A stretch of DNA of 64,000 bases from Thermomonas brevis (GCF_014395425.1 NZ_CP060711.1:186001-250000), one strand, 5' to 3'; shown: positions 1 through 11,117, numbered from the stretch's first letter. The notes: a model not told the origin generated them from the sequence alone. Translations and numbers: made by a program.

Positions 1-584
1 GCGTAGCGCACGCCCGCGATCTCTTCGATCTGGCGGAGCAGGGCGATGCGGCGATCGAGCACGTCTATCGCTTGATCGGCATGCCAATAGCGAGCGTAGG
101 CCGCCTCGGCGTCGGACAGCAGCCCGCGCGTCGCAGTGACTCGATCAAGTCCGATCGCGACCGCGTCCTGGCTGGCCGCAGTCCGCGCCAGATCGCGCTT
201 GCCCCAGAGCGGAAAGCGCTGGCGCACCGCGTAGTTGATCTCACGCTCGGCACCGACGGTGCGCCAGGGTCTGTCCGGATCGAGCCCGCGAAAGCCCATC
301 GAGGCCATCGGATCGGGCAGGGCGCCCGCCGGCAGTATCCGCGCTTCAGCGGCCTGGGTTTCCAAGCCCATGGCCCGAAGCTCGGGGTTGTGTTCGAGCA
401 CCCAGGTCCGGATCGACTCGAGACTGTGTCCCGGGATGGGCTCGGTTGCGGTCACCGGCAGCGCCAGCGCCCACAAGGCGCCGGCGAGCACGCAGGCGAG
501 CACGCGCCGCCGCGGTGGCCGCTGGCAGGACAGCGGGTGGCAGTGCAGGCGGCTGGCCTGCCACAGGTAGAACGGAGATGCCAT
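1..584 (-). CDS. Outer-membrane efflux protein (TolC/CzcC type), 5' part only
   Basis: The first 194 codons are in the window; the gene runs off the left edge. The ATG at 584 has an AAGGA ribosome site about 7 bases upstream. After a basic N-terminus and a hydrophobic segment ending near VTATEP, the protein reads SLESIRTWVLEHNPELRAM and later QRFPLWGKRDLARTAASQ, the N-terminal repeat pattern of outer-membrane efflux proteins (OEP family). Such proteins are the outer-membrane channel of RND metal pumps (CusCBA, CzcCBA), so the membrane-fusion and pump genes are expected further left. It follows the small Cys/His-rich gene at 710-1129 on the same strand. The substrate cannot be told from this part. 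Confidence 0.8.
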   Translation of the reverse strand, partial: MASPFYLWQASRLHCHPLSCQRPPRRRVLACVLAGALWALALPVTATEPIPGHSLESIRTWVLEHNPELRAMGLETQAAEARILPAGALPDPMASMGFRGLDPDRPWRTVGAEREINYAVRQRFPLWGKRDLARTAASQDAVAIGLDRVTATRGLLSDAEAAYARYWHADQAIDVLDRRIALLRQIEEIAGVRY

Positions 585-709
585 ATCAGTGTCCTTGGGC
601 CGACGCGACGCAGTCGCTCGGCCGGGGCAGGAACACATGCCGTGACGCGCACGGCACGAACGCACAGCACTGCACCGCACAGGCGTGCGGCGCAGTCAGC
701 ATTCGGGCA

Positions 710-1129
710 TCAGATCAGCAGGAGGGCCGCGGGATGCGCGGTGGGTCGGTGCCAGGCAGGCGTGGGTGGCGAATCGACCCATGTGGACGTGACCCCGGGG
801 CCACCGTCTGCGACTTCGGCGGCCGCGAACCAGGAGAACCACACCCCGACCAGCAGCGGTGGAACCGGCGGGATGCGCCCGCTGTCGGCCGAGAGATCCC
901 CTTCGCTGCAGTGCGCGGCACACAGTGCTTCATCAGCCGAGGGAAGCTCTTCACCACAATCGTGGCCGTGGTCGTGGCGGGTGTCCGCGTCGGCCGCGAC
1001 TGCGGCGGTTGTGGCCCTGAGATCCAGACAGCCGCCATGACCGGCCAGTGCGAACTGGGACCAGAGCAACGCCACCATCGCGAGGAGGGCAGTGCGCTGA
1101 AACCAGTTCCGATGGCGAAGGCGGATCAT
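710..1129 (-). CDS. Small secreted Cys/His-containing protein upstream of the efflux gene
   Basis: A 139-residue protein with a clear signal peptide (basic start, then LLAMVALLWSQFALAG) followed by a region with several Cys and His residues (CLDL, RHDHGHDCGEE, CAAHCSEG) and a Pro-rich hydrophobic tail ending in ALLLI. Small exported proteins of this kind commonly open RND or Cop efflux operons in Xanthomonadaceae. The layout matches the CopL-like proteins elsewhere in the window, although the C-terminal RPPI signature of those is absent here. It lies 125 bases upstream of the outer-membrane gene on the same strand, so the two are probably cotranscribed. A role in periplasmic metal binding is inferred only from composition and position. 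Confidence 0.6.
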   Translation of the reverse strand: MIRLRHRNWFQRTALLAMVALLWSQFALAGHGGCLDLRATTAAVAADADTRHDHGHDCGEELPSADEALCAAHCSEGDLSADSGRIPPVPPLLVGVWFSWFAAAEVADGGPGVTSTWVDSPPTPAWHRPTAHPAALLLI

Positions 1130-1135
1130 GATCTG

Positions 1136-1176
1136 AGTTTACTCTTTTCTGATCCGGTGCAACTGATCCAGATCAA
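1136..1176 (-). promoter_or_regulatory. Candidate FNR/Anr-type box and -10 for the efflux operon
   Basis: Read on the minus strand, TTGATctggATCAG at 1163-1176 matches the FNR/Anr consensus (TTGAT-N4-ATCAA) in 9 of 10 positions. A TAAACT -10-like hexamer lies at 1136-1141. This would put transcription start close to the ATG at 1129, with the box centred about 41 bases upstream, the class II position. If so, the mRNA is leaderless or nearly so. This is sequence matching only. Confidence 0.35.
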
Positions 1177-1259
1177 TTTCTGGTCAGGAACAGAGACGGC
1201 GGGGGAGTTCGTGCCGATGCTCGGCGGGGAGGAACCATCAAGACTATGCGCCATCGCGC

Positions 1260-1897
1260 TCAGGCAGCCGCGGGGCTGAGCGTTCCCAGCACCGAAACGA
1301 CGATCAAGATCAGGATGGCCAGTGTGGCCTCAGCCGCGACACTCTGCCGCAGGGCCCGCACTTCCTGCACAGGATCGCCGCTGGCCAGGGCGCGTCCCAG
1401 ACGCGGCACCAGCGTCCAGCGGTGCAATGCACCCAGGCCCAGCATTCCTCCGAACAGGGCAAGCTTCACCAGCAGAAGGTTCCCGTACGTGCTCTGGAGC
1501 AGTGTCGACAACGACCATGCGGTGAGATCACCGTAGTGCGCGATGCCAGACACGATGAGCGCAGCAACGAAGATCGTGCCGAGCGTCGAGAATCCGTGCA
1601 GAAGATCATGCGTCGCTCGAAGGCGCCTACTGCCGGAGACCGCCTCCCTGCGCAGGAGCAGGCCCAGGAACACCAGTACCGCGGCAACCCAGCCGCCTGC
1701 CGCGAGCAGGTGGACCAGGCCCGCAGCAAGCCGCAGCGCACCGGACGCGCCTTCACCGGCGGCGGCGTGGCCGTTCCATGCCAGCGTAGCAAGTGCGCCG
1801 CCCGCCAGCATTGCCAGCCGCGGAAAGGCGGACTCCACCTTTCCGCGGCGGCGCTGCCATCCGAGCACGACGAGCGAGGCAAACACGAGCCCCAACT
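1260..1897 (-). pseudogene. copD: copD 3' remnant (copper resistance membrane protein, N-terminus lost)
   Basis: About 211 codons encode the C-terminal two thirds of a CopD protein: several hydrophobic helices with the family segments RLAAGLVHLLAAGGWVAAVL, FVAALIVSGIAHYG and LLLVKLALFGGMLGLGALHR. CopD proteins are usually near 290-310 residues with eight membrane helices and work with CopC in copper uptake or transfer across the inner membrane. Here the first helices are missing. Upstream of about 1897 the reading frame meets an unrelated fragment of an XRE-type regulator on the other strand, and no start codon with a ribosome site is present. I read it as a gene cut by recombination. Confidence 0.7.
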
Positions 1898-2087
1898 CAA
1901 GACCGCGAAGCGGTTGGCGGAGGTGCTGGGGATTCCTCCCGCGTTCCTCTACACCGAAGACGATTTATTGGCCGCGCTGTTACTACGTTGGAATGAGTTG
2001 TCCCTCCGCCAGAAGAAGGACCTTCTCAAACAGGTCGAGGGTGTGGAACTTTCCAAGTCGAAGCGGGGTCGTCTTCCCGGCAAGTAA
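1890..2087 (+). pseudogene. 3' fragment of an XRE-family regulator gene
   Basis: In the plus direction the frame ending at 2087 reads QLKTAKRLAEVLGIPPAF, then LYTEDDLLAALLLRWNEL and LSLRQKKDLLKQVEG. This is the end of the helix-turn-helix domain and the C-terminal tail of a Cro/CI-type (XRE) regulator. The first two helices are absent because the sequence before about 1890 belongs to copD on the opposite strand. The open frame continues upstream only as an antisense reading of copD. The fragment therefore records a breakpoint, and is probably not expressed as a working repressor. Confidence 0.6.
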
Positions 2088-2193
2088 CTTCATTGGGCCG
2101 TGGGTGTTGAACCCTTTACCATAGTCCAGAGATAGGCTCGTTCTATTCATGATTCCTTTACCCCTGAGCACGCTCGCGAGTTAAAGTAAGGCC

Positions 2194-2622
2194 ATGTCCA
2201 CCCGCGCCATCCTGTTGCGTCTGTTGCTGTGCGTTGCCTTGGTATTCAACGGGGCAGCCTCGGCCATGGCGTCTGTGCAGATGATGCAGATGCACGCGGA
2301 TGGGCATGAAGCCGCAAGTACTCCGGTCGCGCCTATGGCGAGTGCCGAGTCCGAGATGCCATGCCACCACGACGGGCAGCCCGCGCATTCGCAGGATGCG
2401 GCCGATGCGGCAACGGCTACCAAGGACAAGCAACCCGGCCAGTCACCCGATTGCTGCAAGTCGAGCACCTGTACCTGTGCATGCGTGCATCAGGCGGCCG
2501 CCATGGTGCCGGTGATGGCCTTCCAGGGCACCGCCCTGCTGCATGTCGGTAGCGTGCGATCGATGGCCTTGGGCCATGCAACACCACCGTTGCCCCATCT
2601 GATCCGACCTCCCATCGGCTAA
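2194..2622 (+). CDS. copL: CopL-family metal-binding regulator of the copper operon
   Basis: A 142-residue protein with a signal peptide (LLRLLLCVALVFNGAASAMA), a Met/His-rich middle (MMQMHADGHE, MPCHHDGQ), a Cys cluster (DCCKSSTCTCACVHQAAAM) and the C-terminal signature HLIRPPIG. This is the pattern of CopL, which in Xanthomonas sits directly before copAB and is required for their copper induction. Here it is followed 112 bases later by copA on the same strand, so gene order matches copLAB. AAGG lies just upstream of the ATG. The Cys and Met groups suggest Cu(I) binding; how CopL signals is not visible in the sequence. Confidence 0.85.
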   Translation: MSTRAILLRLLLCVALVFNGAASAMASVQMMQMHADGHEAASTPVAPMASAESEMPCHHDGQPAHSQDAADAATATKDKQPGQSPDCCKSSTCTCACVHQAAAMVPVMAFQGTALLHVGSVRSMALGHATPPLPHLIRPPIG

Positions 2623-2734
2623 GTGTCCTTTGGCGCCCCGGGCGCCGGTTCGCTTGCGCGCGTCGCCGTTCGACGTGCTTTGCAGGCAGTGGTCCAGCGC
2701 TTGTGCTGGCCTATGACACTTTGATGGAGTTCAC

Positions 2735-4624
2735 ATGTCTTCCGATGCTTTCGGCCGCAATGCCGACGGGTTGTTCAAACCGTCGCGGCGGCGATTCGTG
2801 CAGGGGTTGGCCGCGGGTGGTGCTGTGGCCAGCCTGGGTCTCTGGCCCAAACTCAGTTGGGCGCTCAAAGGCCCCGGTAATCCGAATGTCCTGTCGGGTA
2901 CCGAGTTCGACCTGACCATCGGCGAGACGCCGATGAATTTCACCGGGCGCACGCGTCCAGCAGTCACCGTCAATGGCTCGATTCCAGCACCGCTGCTGCG
3001 CTGGCGCGAGGGTACGACGGTCAACCTGCGTGTCTCCAATGCGCTGCCGGAAGGCTCGATCTTTGGCCATGAAACCTCGATCCATTGGCACGGCATCCTG
3101 CTGCCGGCCAACATGGACGGTGTGCCTGGGCTGAGCTTTGACGGCATCCACCGGGGCGAGGCCTACCACTATCGGTTTAAGGTGAATCAGGGCGGTACGT
3201 ACTGGTACCACAGCCATTCGGGATTCCAGGAACAGGCCGGGCTCTACGGCCCGCTCATCATCGATCCCATCGAACCTGAACCGTTCGCCTACGACCGCGA
3301 CTACGTGGTGATGCTGTCCGACTGGACCGACATGGACCCCACACGGCTGTTCGCGCGGCTGAAGAAGATGTCGATGTACGACAACTACTACATGCGCACG
3401 GTCGGGGATTTTCTGCGTGATGCTGAGCGAAATGGTCTTGCGACCACGATCGACGACCGCAAGATGTGGGGACAGATGCGCATGTCGCCGACCGATCTGT
3501 CGGACGTCAATGCGAACACCTACACCTACCTGATGAATGGCGAGACCTCGCTGAGCAACTGGACCGGCGTGTTCCGCTCCGGCGAGAAGATCCGCTTGCG
3601 CTTCATCAACGGTTCGGCGATGACGCATTTCGACGTGCGGATACCCGGCCTGAAGATGACCGTGGTGGCCGCCGATGGTCAGTACGTGCATCCAGTCACC
3701 ATCGACGAGTTCCGCATCGCCACTGCCGAAACCTTCGACGTGATCGTCGAGCCGTCGGGGCAGGATGCCTTCACGATTTTCGCGCAGGACATGGGCCGCA
3801 CCGGTTTCGTCGCCGGCACGCTGGCCGTGCGCGAAGGGCTTCGTGCGCCGATTCCGCCGGTCGATCCTCGTCCGCTGCTGACCATGCAGGACATGGGCAT
3901 GGATCACGGAAGCATGGGTGGCATGGACATGTCCGGCGGCAAGGGCATGGAAATGAGCTGTGGCGCCAACATGGGCATGGCCGGCATGGATCATGGCGCG
4001 ATGGCGCAGACGTCGAAGCCGGCCGAAGCCGATCCGCATGCAGGTCACGACATGGCGACCATGAAAGATGGCTCGATGGCCGGCATGGATTCCGGGAGGA
4101 CGGTCACGCACCCGGCCAGCGAAACGCGCAATCCGCTGGTCGACAACCAGGCCATGGTGGTCAGTTCACGGCTTGATGATCCGGGCATCGGCCTGCGCGA
4201 CAACGGACGCAAGGTCTTGAGCTATTCGATGCTCAAGAGTGCCTTCGACGATCCAGACGGGCGCGATCCTGGCCGCGACATCGAACTGCACCTCACCGGT
4301 CACATGGAACGCTTCGCCTGGAGCTTCAATGGGCAGAAGTTCTCGGACGTCGAACCGCTGCGACTCAACTACGGCGAACGCATGCGCATCGTGCTGGTGA
4401 ACGACACGATGATGACGCACCCGATCCACCTGCATGGCATGTGGAGCGACCTCGAGGACGATCAAGGCAACTTCCTCGTACGCAAGCACACCATCGACAT
4501 GCCGCCCGGCAGCAGACGCAGTTACCGCGTGCGGGCCGACGCGCTCGGCAGCTGGGCCTATCACTGCCATCTGCTCTACCACATGGAAGCGGGAATGATG
4601 CGCACCGTGAGGGTCGACGAATGA
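2735..4624 (+). CDS. copA: Periplasmic multicopper oxidase CopA (island copy)
   Basis: A 629-residue multicopper oxidase of the CopA/PcoA type, which oxidises Cu(I) and binds copper in the periplasm. A twin-arginine signal (SRRRFVQGLAAGGA, residues 18-30) marks export in folded form. Copper ligands are in place: HWHG at about 117-120, YHSHSG at about 158-163, HPIHLHG at about 562-568 and HCHLLYHMEAGM near 610-621. Between the cupredoxin domains is a long Met/His-rich stretch (MGMDHGSMGGMDM and similar repeats), longer than in the second copy at 52341. The stop overlaps the copB start (ATGA), so the two are translationally coupled. It is the central gene of the copLAB unit. Confidence 0.95.
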   Translation: MSSDAFGRNADGLFKPSRRRFVQGLAAGGAVASLGLWPKLSWALKGPGNPNVLSGTEFDLTIGETPMNFTGRTRPAVTVNGSIPAPLLRWREGTTVNLRVSNALPEGSIFGHETSIHWHGILLPANMDGVPGLSFDGIHRGEAYHYRFKVNQGGTYWYHSHSGFQEQAGLYGPLIIDPIEPEPFAYDRDYVVMLSDWTDMDPTRLFARLKKMSMYDNYYMRTVGDFLRDAERNGLATTIDDRKMWGQMRMSPTDLSDVNANTYTYLMNGETSLSNWTGVFRSGEKIRLRFINGSAMTHFDVRIPGLKMTVVAADGQYVHPVTIDEFRIATAETFDVIVEPSGQDAFTIFAQDMGRTGFVAGTLAVREGLRAPIPPVDPRPLLTMQDMGMDHGSMGGMDMSGGKGMEMSCGANMGMAGMDHGAMAQTSKPAEADPHAGHDMATMKDGSMAGMDSGRTVTHPASETRNPLVDNQAMVVSSRLDDPGIGLRDNGRKVLSYSMLKSAFDDPDGRDPGRDIELHLTGHMERFAWSFNGQKFSDVEPLRLNYGERMRIVLVNDTMMTHPIHLHGMWSDLEDDQGNFLVRKHTIDMPPGSRRSYRVRADALGSWAYHCHLLYHMEAGMMRTVRVDE

Positions 4625-5727
4625 AGACGATCATGACGCTCGCAGCACTCGCTGCTGGCCTGCTGCTGGCCTTGAATGCCGCTGCACAGGATCACTCGCA
4701 ATACCAGATGCCGATGCCTGCTGCGCAGGATCATTCCCAGCACCAAATGCCGGCGATGCAGGATCACACGCAGCACCAGGTCAAACCGAAAGCCGTACCG
4801 AAGGTAAAACCAAAGCCGAAGGCCAAACCCGCCGCCACGCCGAAGACGAAGGCAGCGGTACCCGCCGCACCGATGGATCACGCGGCCATGGGCCACGCGA
4901 TGCCGGCACAGCAACCGGCTGCCGTGGACCACAGCGCCATGGGACATGACGCCGCCCAACCGGTGCCAATGGATCATGCCGCGATGGGGCATGCCATGCC
5001 GCGTCCCGCCGACCAACCCATCACGCCGATTCCGGTACTCACGGATGAAGTTCGTGCAGCGGCCATCCCGCCACCGAATGATCATCCTGTGCACGACAAC
5101 GGCGTGCAGCACTATGTGCTGTTCAACCGCCTCGAAGGCTTCGATACCGACGATGGCACCGGCATGGCATGGGAAGGCCAAGCCTGGGTCGGCACCGATC
5201 TCAACAAGCTCTGGCTGCGCAGCGAGGGCGAGCGAGTAGGGGGGCACACCGAAGGCGCGGATCTCGAAGTGCTGTACGGCCGTGCATTCGCCCGCTGGTG
5301 GGATGTGGTCGCCGGCGTGCGCCACGACTTCAAACCGGGCGCATCGCAGGACTTCGTTGCGATCGGCGTGCAGGGCCTGGCGCCGTACAAGTTCGAGGTG
5401 GAAGCGACCGCGTATCTCGGCCAATCCGGCCAGACCGCTGCGCGCCTGGAGGCCGAATACGAAACGCTGCTGACCAACCGGTTGATCCTGCAGCCGCTGG
5501 TTGAAGTCAGTTTCTACGGCAAGAACGACGAACGCCGCGGCATCGGTTCCGGTCTGAGCACCGCCGAGGCCGGTTTACGCCTGCGCTATGAGTTCACCCG
5601 GCAATTCGCGCCGTACATCGGCGTGGTTCATGAACGCGCCTTCGGTCGCACTGCAGATTTTCGTCGCGCGGCGGACGAAGGCGTCAACGACACCCGCTTC
5701 GTGGCGGGGATCCGGATCTGGTTCTGA
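4621..5727 (+). CDS. copB: Outer-membrane copper resistance protein CopB (island copy)
   Basis: A 368-residue protein starting at the ATG inside the copA stop (ATGA). A signal peptide (TLAALAAGLLLALNAAAQ) is followed by about 120 residues rich in His and Met with repeats such as DHSQHQMPAMQDHTQHQ and three versions of MDHAAMGHAMP, separated by a Lys/Pro spacer. The C-terminal 230 residues are the CopB/PcoB beta-barrel, with GLAPYKFEVEATAYLGQSG, LLTNRLILQPLVE and a terminal aromatic residue (IRIWF) typical of outer-membrane barrels. CopB works with CopA in copper sequestration or export at the outer membrane. The metal-binding N-terminus is much longer than in the copy at 54080. Confidence 0.93.
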   Translation: MKTIMTLAALAAGLLLALNAAAQDHSQYQMPMPAAQDHSQHQMPAMQDHTQHQVKPKAVPKVKPKPKAKPAATPKTKAAVPAAPMDHAAMGHAMPAQQPAAVDHSAMGHDAAQPVPMDHAAMGHAMPRPADQPITPIPVLTDEVRAAAIPPPNDHPVHDNGVQHYVLFNRLEGFDTDDGTGMAWEGQAWVGTDLNKLWLRSEGERVGGHTEGADLEVLYGRAFARWWDVVAGVRHDFKPGASQDFVAIGVQGLAPYKFEVEATAYLGQSGQTAARLEAEYETLLTNRLILQPLVEVSFYGKNDERRGIGSGLSTAEAGLRLRYEFTRQFAPYIGVVHERAFGRTADFRRAADEGVNDTRFVAGIRIWF

Positions 5728-5742
5728 TTGGGGGAGACCATC

Positions 5743-6627
5743 ATGCCGTTCGTTACCCGAAAGTCCCTGCTCACACTGAGCATCCTGTCCGGCGTCGCCC
5801 TCGCGGCGGCAGCCGGTTTTGTCTGGTCCGGTATTTACAACATCGGCGCGGACGACACCCACACCCGACCCGTGTACTCGACGCTGCAAGCCCTGCGCGA
5901 ACGCTCCATCGAGGTACGGGCGAACAAGTTGCAAGTGCCCGCCGATCTCGACGACCCGGCGCGCATCCGTCAGGGGGCTGGCAACTACAACGCCATGTGC
6001 ACCGGCTGCCACCTCGGCCCGGGCATGCAAGACACCGAACTGAGCATGGGCCTGTATCCGGCACCGCCGAATCTGAGTAAGGAAACGGTCGACGCCGACA
6101 CTGCGTTCTGGGTGATTAAGCACGGCATCAAGGCCTCAGGCATGCCGGCCTGGGGCAAGAGCATGGACGACGAATACATCTGGAACATGGCGGCGTTCCT
6201 GCAGGCACTGCCCAAGCTCACACCCGAGCAATATCAGGCGCTCGTCGCCAGCAGCGGTGGTCATTCGCACGGTGGCGGTGAGTCCGAGGGCCACGCGCAT
6301 GCCGAGGGCGGCGAGGACCATCACGACGAGGGCGACGCGCACGCGCACACCGAAGGAGAGGAGCACAACGCGATGGCGGGCATGCAGATGGATGCGCCCA
6401 AGCCGCACTCGCACCCTTCGGGCACACCGCCGCACGTCGATGCGCCGAAGGACACGAAGGCACCGTCCGGTGAAGTGCACATCCATGCCGACGGCAAGAA
6501 GCACGTCCACGACGCAAAACCCACGGCCACGCCTGCCACTGCGAAGCCGACCACCGCCGACCCGCATGCCGGCATGGACATGCCCGAAACAGAACCGGCC
6601 AGCGATGGCCACGATCACCAACACTGA
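5743..6627 (+). CDS. Membrane-anchored cytochrome c with His-rich metal-binding tail
   Basis: The ATG at 5743 follows a GGGGGAG ribosome site at 5729-5735 and is preferred to the TTG at 5728. The 294-residue product has an N-terminal hydrophobic anchor (LTLSILSGVALAAAAGFVW), one class I haem site CTGCH (residues 86-90) and a downstream MPAW that can supply the Met ligand. After the haem domain come about 120 residues dominated by His, Asp and Glu (GGHSHGGGESEGHAHAEGG, DHHDEGDAHAHTEGEEH, ending GHDHQH). It starts 15 bases after copB, so it belongs to the cop unit. An electron-transfer role beside the CopA oxidase, or copper buffering by the tail, is inference. Confidence 0.85.
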   Translation: MPFVTRKSLLTLSILSGVALAAAAGFVWSGIYNIGADDTHTRPVYSTLQALRERSIEVRANKLQVPADLDDPARIRQGAGNYNAMCTGCHLGPGMQDTELSMGLYPAPPNLSKETVDADTAFWVIKHGIKASGMPAWGKSMDDEYIWNMAAFLQALPKLTPEQYQALVASSGGHSHGGGESEGHAHAEGGEDHHDEGDAHAHTEGEEHNAMAGMQMDAPKPHSHPSGTPPHVDAPKDTKAPSGEVHIHADGKKHVHDAKPTATPATAKPTTADPHAGMDMPETEPASDGHDHQH

Positions 6628-6644
6628 ACGGAGCCGCGAATCCC

Positions 6645-7127
6645 ATGATCCATCGAATTGTTTTCCTCGCCTTGCTGGTGCTTCCATTTGCATCGCAAGC
6701 ACATGACCCTGCGCAGCATGCGAAGACCAACGTACCTGCCATCGCCGCCGAGGCGAAGCCTGCGGTTGTGGCCGTGGATGCCTTCTCAAGCGCATTGCAG
6801 GCCGGTGATCTGAAGCGTGCTGGCACCTGGTTGGCCGACGATGTACTGATCCTAGAAAGCGGCGGTGCCGAGCACTCGAAAGCCGAATACATGGGCGGGC
6901 ATGCAACGCACGACGCCGAGTTCCTGAAAGGCGCGCATGTGCAGTTGAAGCAACGCACGGCCAAAGTGGCGGGCGAGTTGGCGTGGATTGGCACCGAAAG
7001 TGAACTGCACACCAGCAAGGACGGCAAGCCGGTGACCACGCTGAGCACCGAAACCATGGTGCTCAAGCGCGGTAAGGACGGCTGGCGCATTGTCCATATC
7101 CATTGGTCCTCGCGGGCGAAGCGATGA
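6645..7127 (+). CDS. Secreted NTF2-like (SnoaL/DUF4440-type) protein
   Basis: A 160-residue protein with a signal peptide (VFLALLVLPFASQAHD). The mature part has the NTF2-like cone-fold pattern: DAFSSALQAGDLKRAGTWLA, then DVLILESGGAEHSKAEYMGG, and a C-terminal TETMVLKRGKDGWRIVHIHW. Proteins of this family bind small ligands or act as accessory domains; no catalytic assignment is possible. It begins 17 bases after the cytochrome gene and its stop is followed 11 bases later by the DUF411 gene, so it is part of the copper operon. The His residues near the N-terminus and in VHIHW could bind metal, but this is not shown. Confidence 0.75.
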   Translation: MIHRIVFLALLVLPFASQAHDPAQHAKTNVPAIAAEAKPAVVAVDAFSSALQAGDLKRAGTWLADDVLILESGGAEHSKAEYMGGHATHDAEFLKGAHVQLKQRTAKVAGELAWIGTESELHTSKDGKPVTTLSTETMVLKRGKDGWRIVHIHWSSRAKR

Positions 7128-7138
7128 GGAGGAAGACC

Positions 7139-7654
7139 ATGTCGATGCATGCTGCAACGGCCGTGTTGGTGCTGGGCGCTGTCGTATCGCTGGGCGCCTG
7201 CGCCAAACAGGCGCCAGCACCAGAACGCGCTGCCGAGGTCACAGCCGAAGTGGCACCAGTGCCCGCACCAACGCAAGCGCTGCCGCTCGTTGTCGTTCAC
7301 AAGAGCCCGAGTTGCGGCTGCTGCGGCCTGTGGGTGGACCACATGCGCCAAGCCGGATTCCAGGTCGAGGTACGCGACGAGGACAACGTCAATCCGGTGA
7401 AGGAACGCGTGGGCGTGCCGTATGGCAAGGGGTCTTGCCATACCGCCGAGGTGGGAGGCTATTTCATTGAAGGCCACGTGCCGGCCGCGGACGTGAAGCG
7501 CCTGTTGGCCGAAAAACCCGACGCTAAGGGACTGGTGCTGCCCGGCATGCCAATGGGATCGCCCGGTATGGAGATGCCGGACGGGCATTCGGAGCCGTAC
7601 ACCGTCGAACTGGTGCGTCGGGACGGCACGACAGCGGCCTTTGCAGCGCACTGA
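7139..7654 (+). CDS. DUF411 lipoprotein, copper operon accessory
   Basis: The ATG at 7139 is preceded by AGGAGG with a 6-base gap and is preferred to the ATG at 7124, which overlaps the previous stop. The 171-residue product has a lipoprotein signal with lipobox LGAC, then a DUF411 domain: VVVHKSPSCGCCGLWVDHM (three Cys in CGCC context), PYGKGSCHTAEVGGYFIEG and GLVLPGMPMGSPGMEMP. DUF411 proteins occur in copper and silver resistance operons and are thought to handle metal in the periplasm. Another family role is not excluded. It closes the copL-copA-copB-cytochrome unit. Confidence 0.85.
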   Translation: MSMHAATAVLVLGAVVSLGACAKQAPAPERAAEVTAEVAPVPAPTQALPLVVVHKSPSCGCCGLWVDHMRQAGFQVEVRDEDNVNPVKERVGVPYGKGSCHTAEVGGYFIEGHVPAADVKRLLAEKPDAKGLVLPGMPMGSPGMEMPDGHSEPYTVELVRRDGTTAAFAAH

Positions 7655-7684
7655 ACGTACATGGATGGCCGCATGCAGCAGGGC

Positions 7685-7716
7685 TTGACTCTGGACTTTA
7701 CTCAAGGGTGGAGACT
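7685..7716 (+). promoter_or_regulatory. MerR-type promoter/operator
   Basis: TTGACT at 7685-7690 is separated by 20 bases from a weak -10, GAGACT at 7711-7716. The long spacer holds an imperfect 22-base dyad, ACTCTGGACT-tt-ACTCAAGGGT at 7688-7709. A stretched spacer with a central dyad is the mark of promoters activated by MerR-family regulators by DNA untwisting. The regulator gene itself begins at 7747, so this would be an autoregulated promoter for the regulator and the ATPase behind it. Confidence 0.55.
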
Positions 7717-7746
7717 GGCGGCATTCCAGACGCAAGAGGTCCCTCA

Positions 7747-8141
7747 ATGAAGATCGGTGAACTCGCCCAACGCACCGGTGTCCCCATCGACACCGTGCGC
7801 TACTACGAACGGCAAGGACTGCTGCCGGAGCCGGAACGTCAACCGTCCGGCTACCGTCGGTACCAGAGCGCCGATGTCTTGCGCCTGCGTTTCGTGCGTC
7901 GCGCGAAGGCACTGGGTTTCACCTTGGAAGAGATTCGCGAACTGCTCGCACTCTCCAGCCATCGCGAGAACGACATGGGCAGCCTCAAGGCAGCCGCCGA
8001 GCAGAAGCTGGCGGGCGTCGAGGCCAAGCTGGCGGAACTCACGAGGATTCGCGACGGATTGCGGACGCTGATCAAGGCATGTCCCGGGCATGGGGCATTG
8101 GGCGCTTGCCCGATCCTGCACGCACTCAACGAGGACGCCGC

Positions 8142-8145
<4 letters not shown>
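7747..8145 (+). CDS. MerR-family metal-responsive regulator (CueR-like)
   Basis: A 132-residue MerR-family activator: winged helix [20 protein letters not shown] at the N-terminus, a dimerisation helix, and a C-terminal metal loop with Cys112 and Cys121 ([14 protein letters not shown]). The position that is Cys in Hg, Pb, Cd and Zn sensors (about 77) is Met here, which fits the monovalent Cu/Ag group better, as does the linked copper ATPase. The C-X8-C loop is one residue longer than in Escherichia coli CueR, so the metal is not certain. Its stop overlaps the start of the ATPase gene (GCATGA), giving one translationally coupled unit behind the promoter at 7685-7716. Confidence 0.85.
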
Positions 8146-10757
<2,612 letters not shown>

Positions 10758-10784
10758 GACTTTCCCCCCACCTGGAGTAGGTTC

Positions 10785-11063
10785 ATGAACAAATTCGTTT
10801 CGCTGGCCGCTGTCGGCCTCCTGTCCCTGTCCGCGGTAGCCGTCGCGGCGGAACCGCAAGCGCATGGAAGCCATGCGGGTCACGCGGCGCCGACTGCAGA
10901 AATCACCCCGGCCCAAAAGGAGTTTCGTGCGCTCGACAAGAACCAGGACGGCAAGCTGTCGAAGGCAGAGATGCCGGCCAAACATCCCATGGCCGCGCAC
11001 TTCGCCATGATGGACACCAACAAGGACGGTGTGTTGTCGGAGGCCGAGTACACCGGCCACTGA
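10785..11063 (+). CDS. Secreted EF-hand protein
   Basis: A 92-residue protein with a signal peptide (LAAVGLLSLSAVAVAAEP), a short His-rich stretch (HGSHAGHAAP) and two EF-hand loops, DKNQDGKLSKAE and DTNKDGVLSEAE, each with acidic residues at the ligand positions 1, 3, 5 and 12. EF-hands bind Ca2+ as a rule. In this place, 27 bases after a copper ATPase and before a DUF305 gene, a periplasmic metal-buffering or sensing role is possible but unproven. A CCTGGAG ribosome site precedes the ATG. Confidence 0.8.
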   Translation: MNKFVSLAAVGLLSLSAVAVAAEPQAHGSHAGHAAPTAEITPAQKEFRALDKNQDGKLSKAEMPAKHPMAAHFAMMDTNKDGVLSEAEYTGH

Positions 11064-11117
11064 CGCGCGAATTTCGGCGGCGCGGTTCGTCGCGCCGCCA
11101 TTCAAGGAGGTTCAATC

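Noticed and set aside
2711..4111. 466-codon open frame antisense to copA
   Set aside because: It is His/Arg-rich, has no family resemblance and mirrors copA codons; long antisense frames are expected at this GC content.
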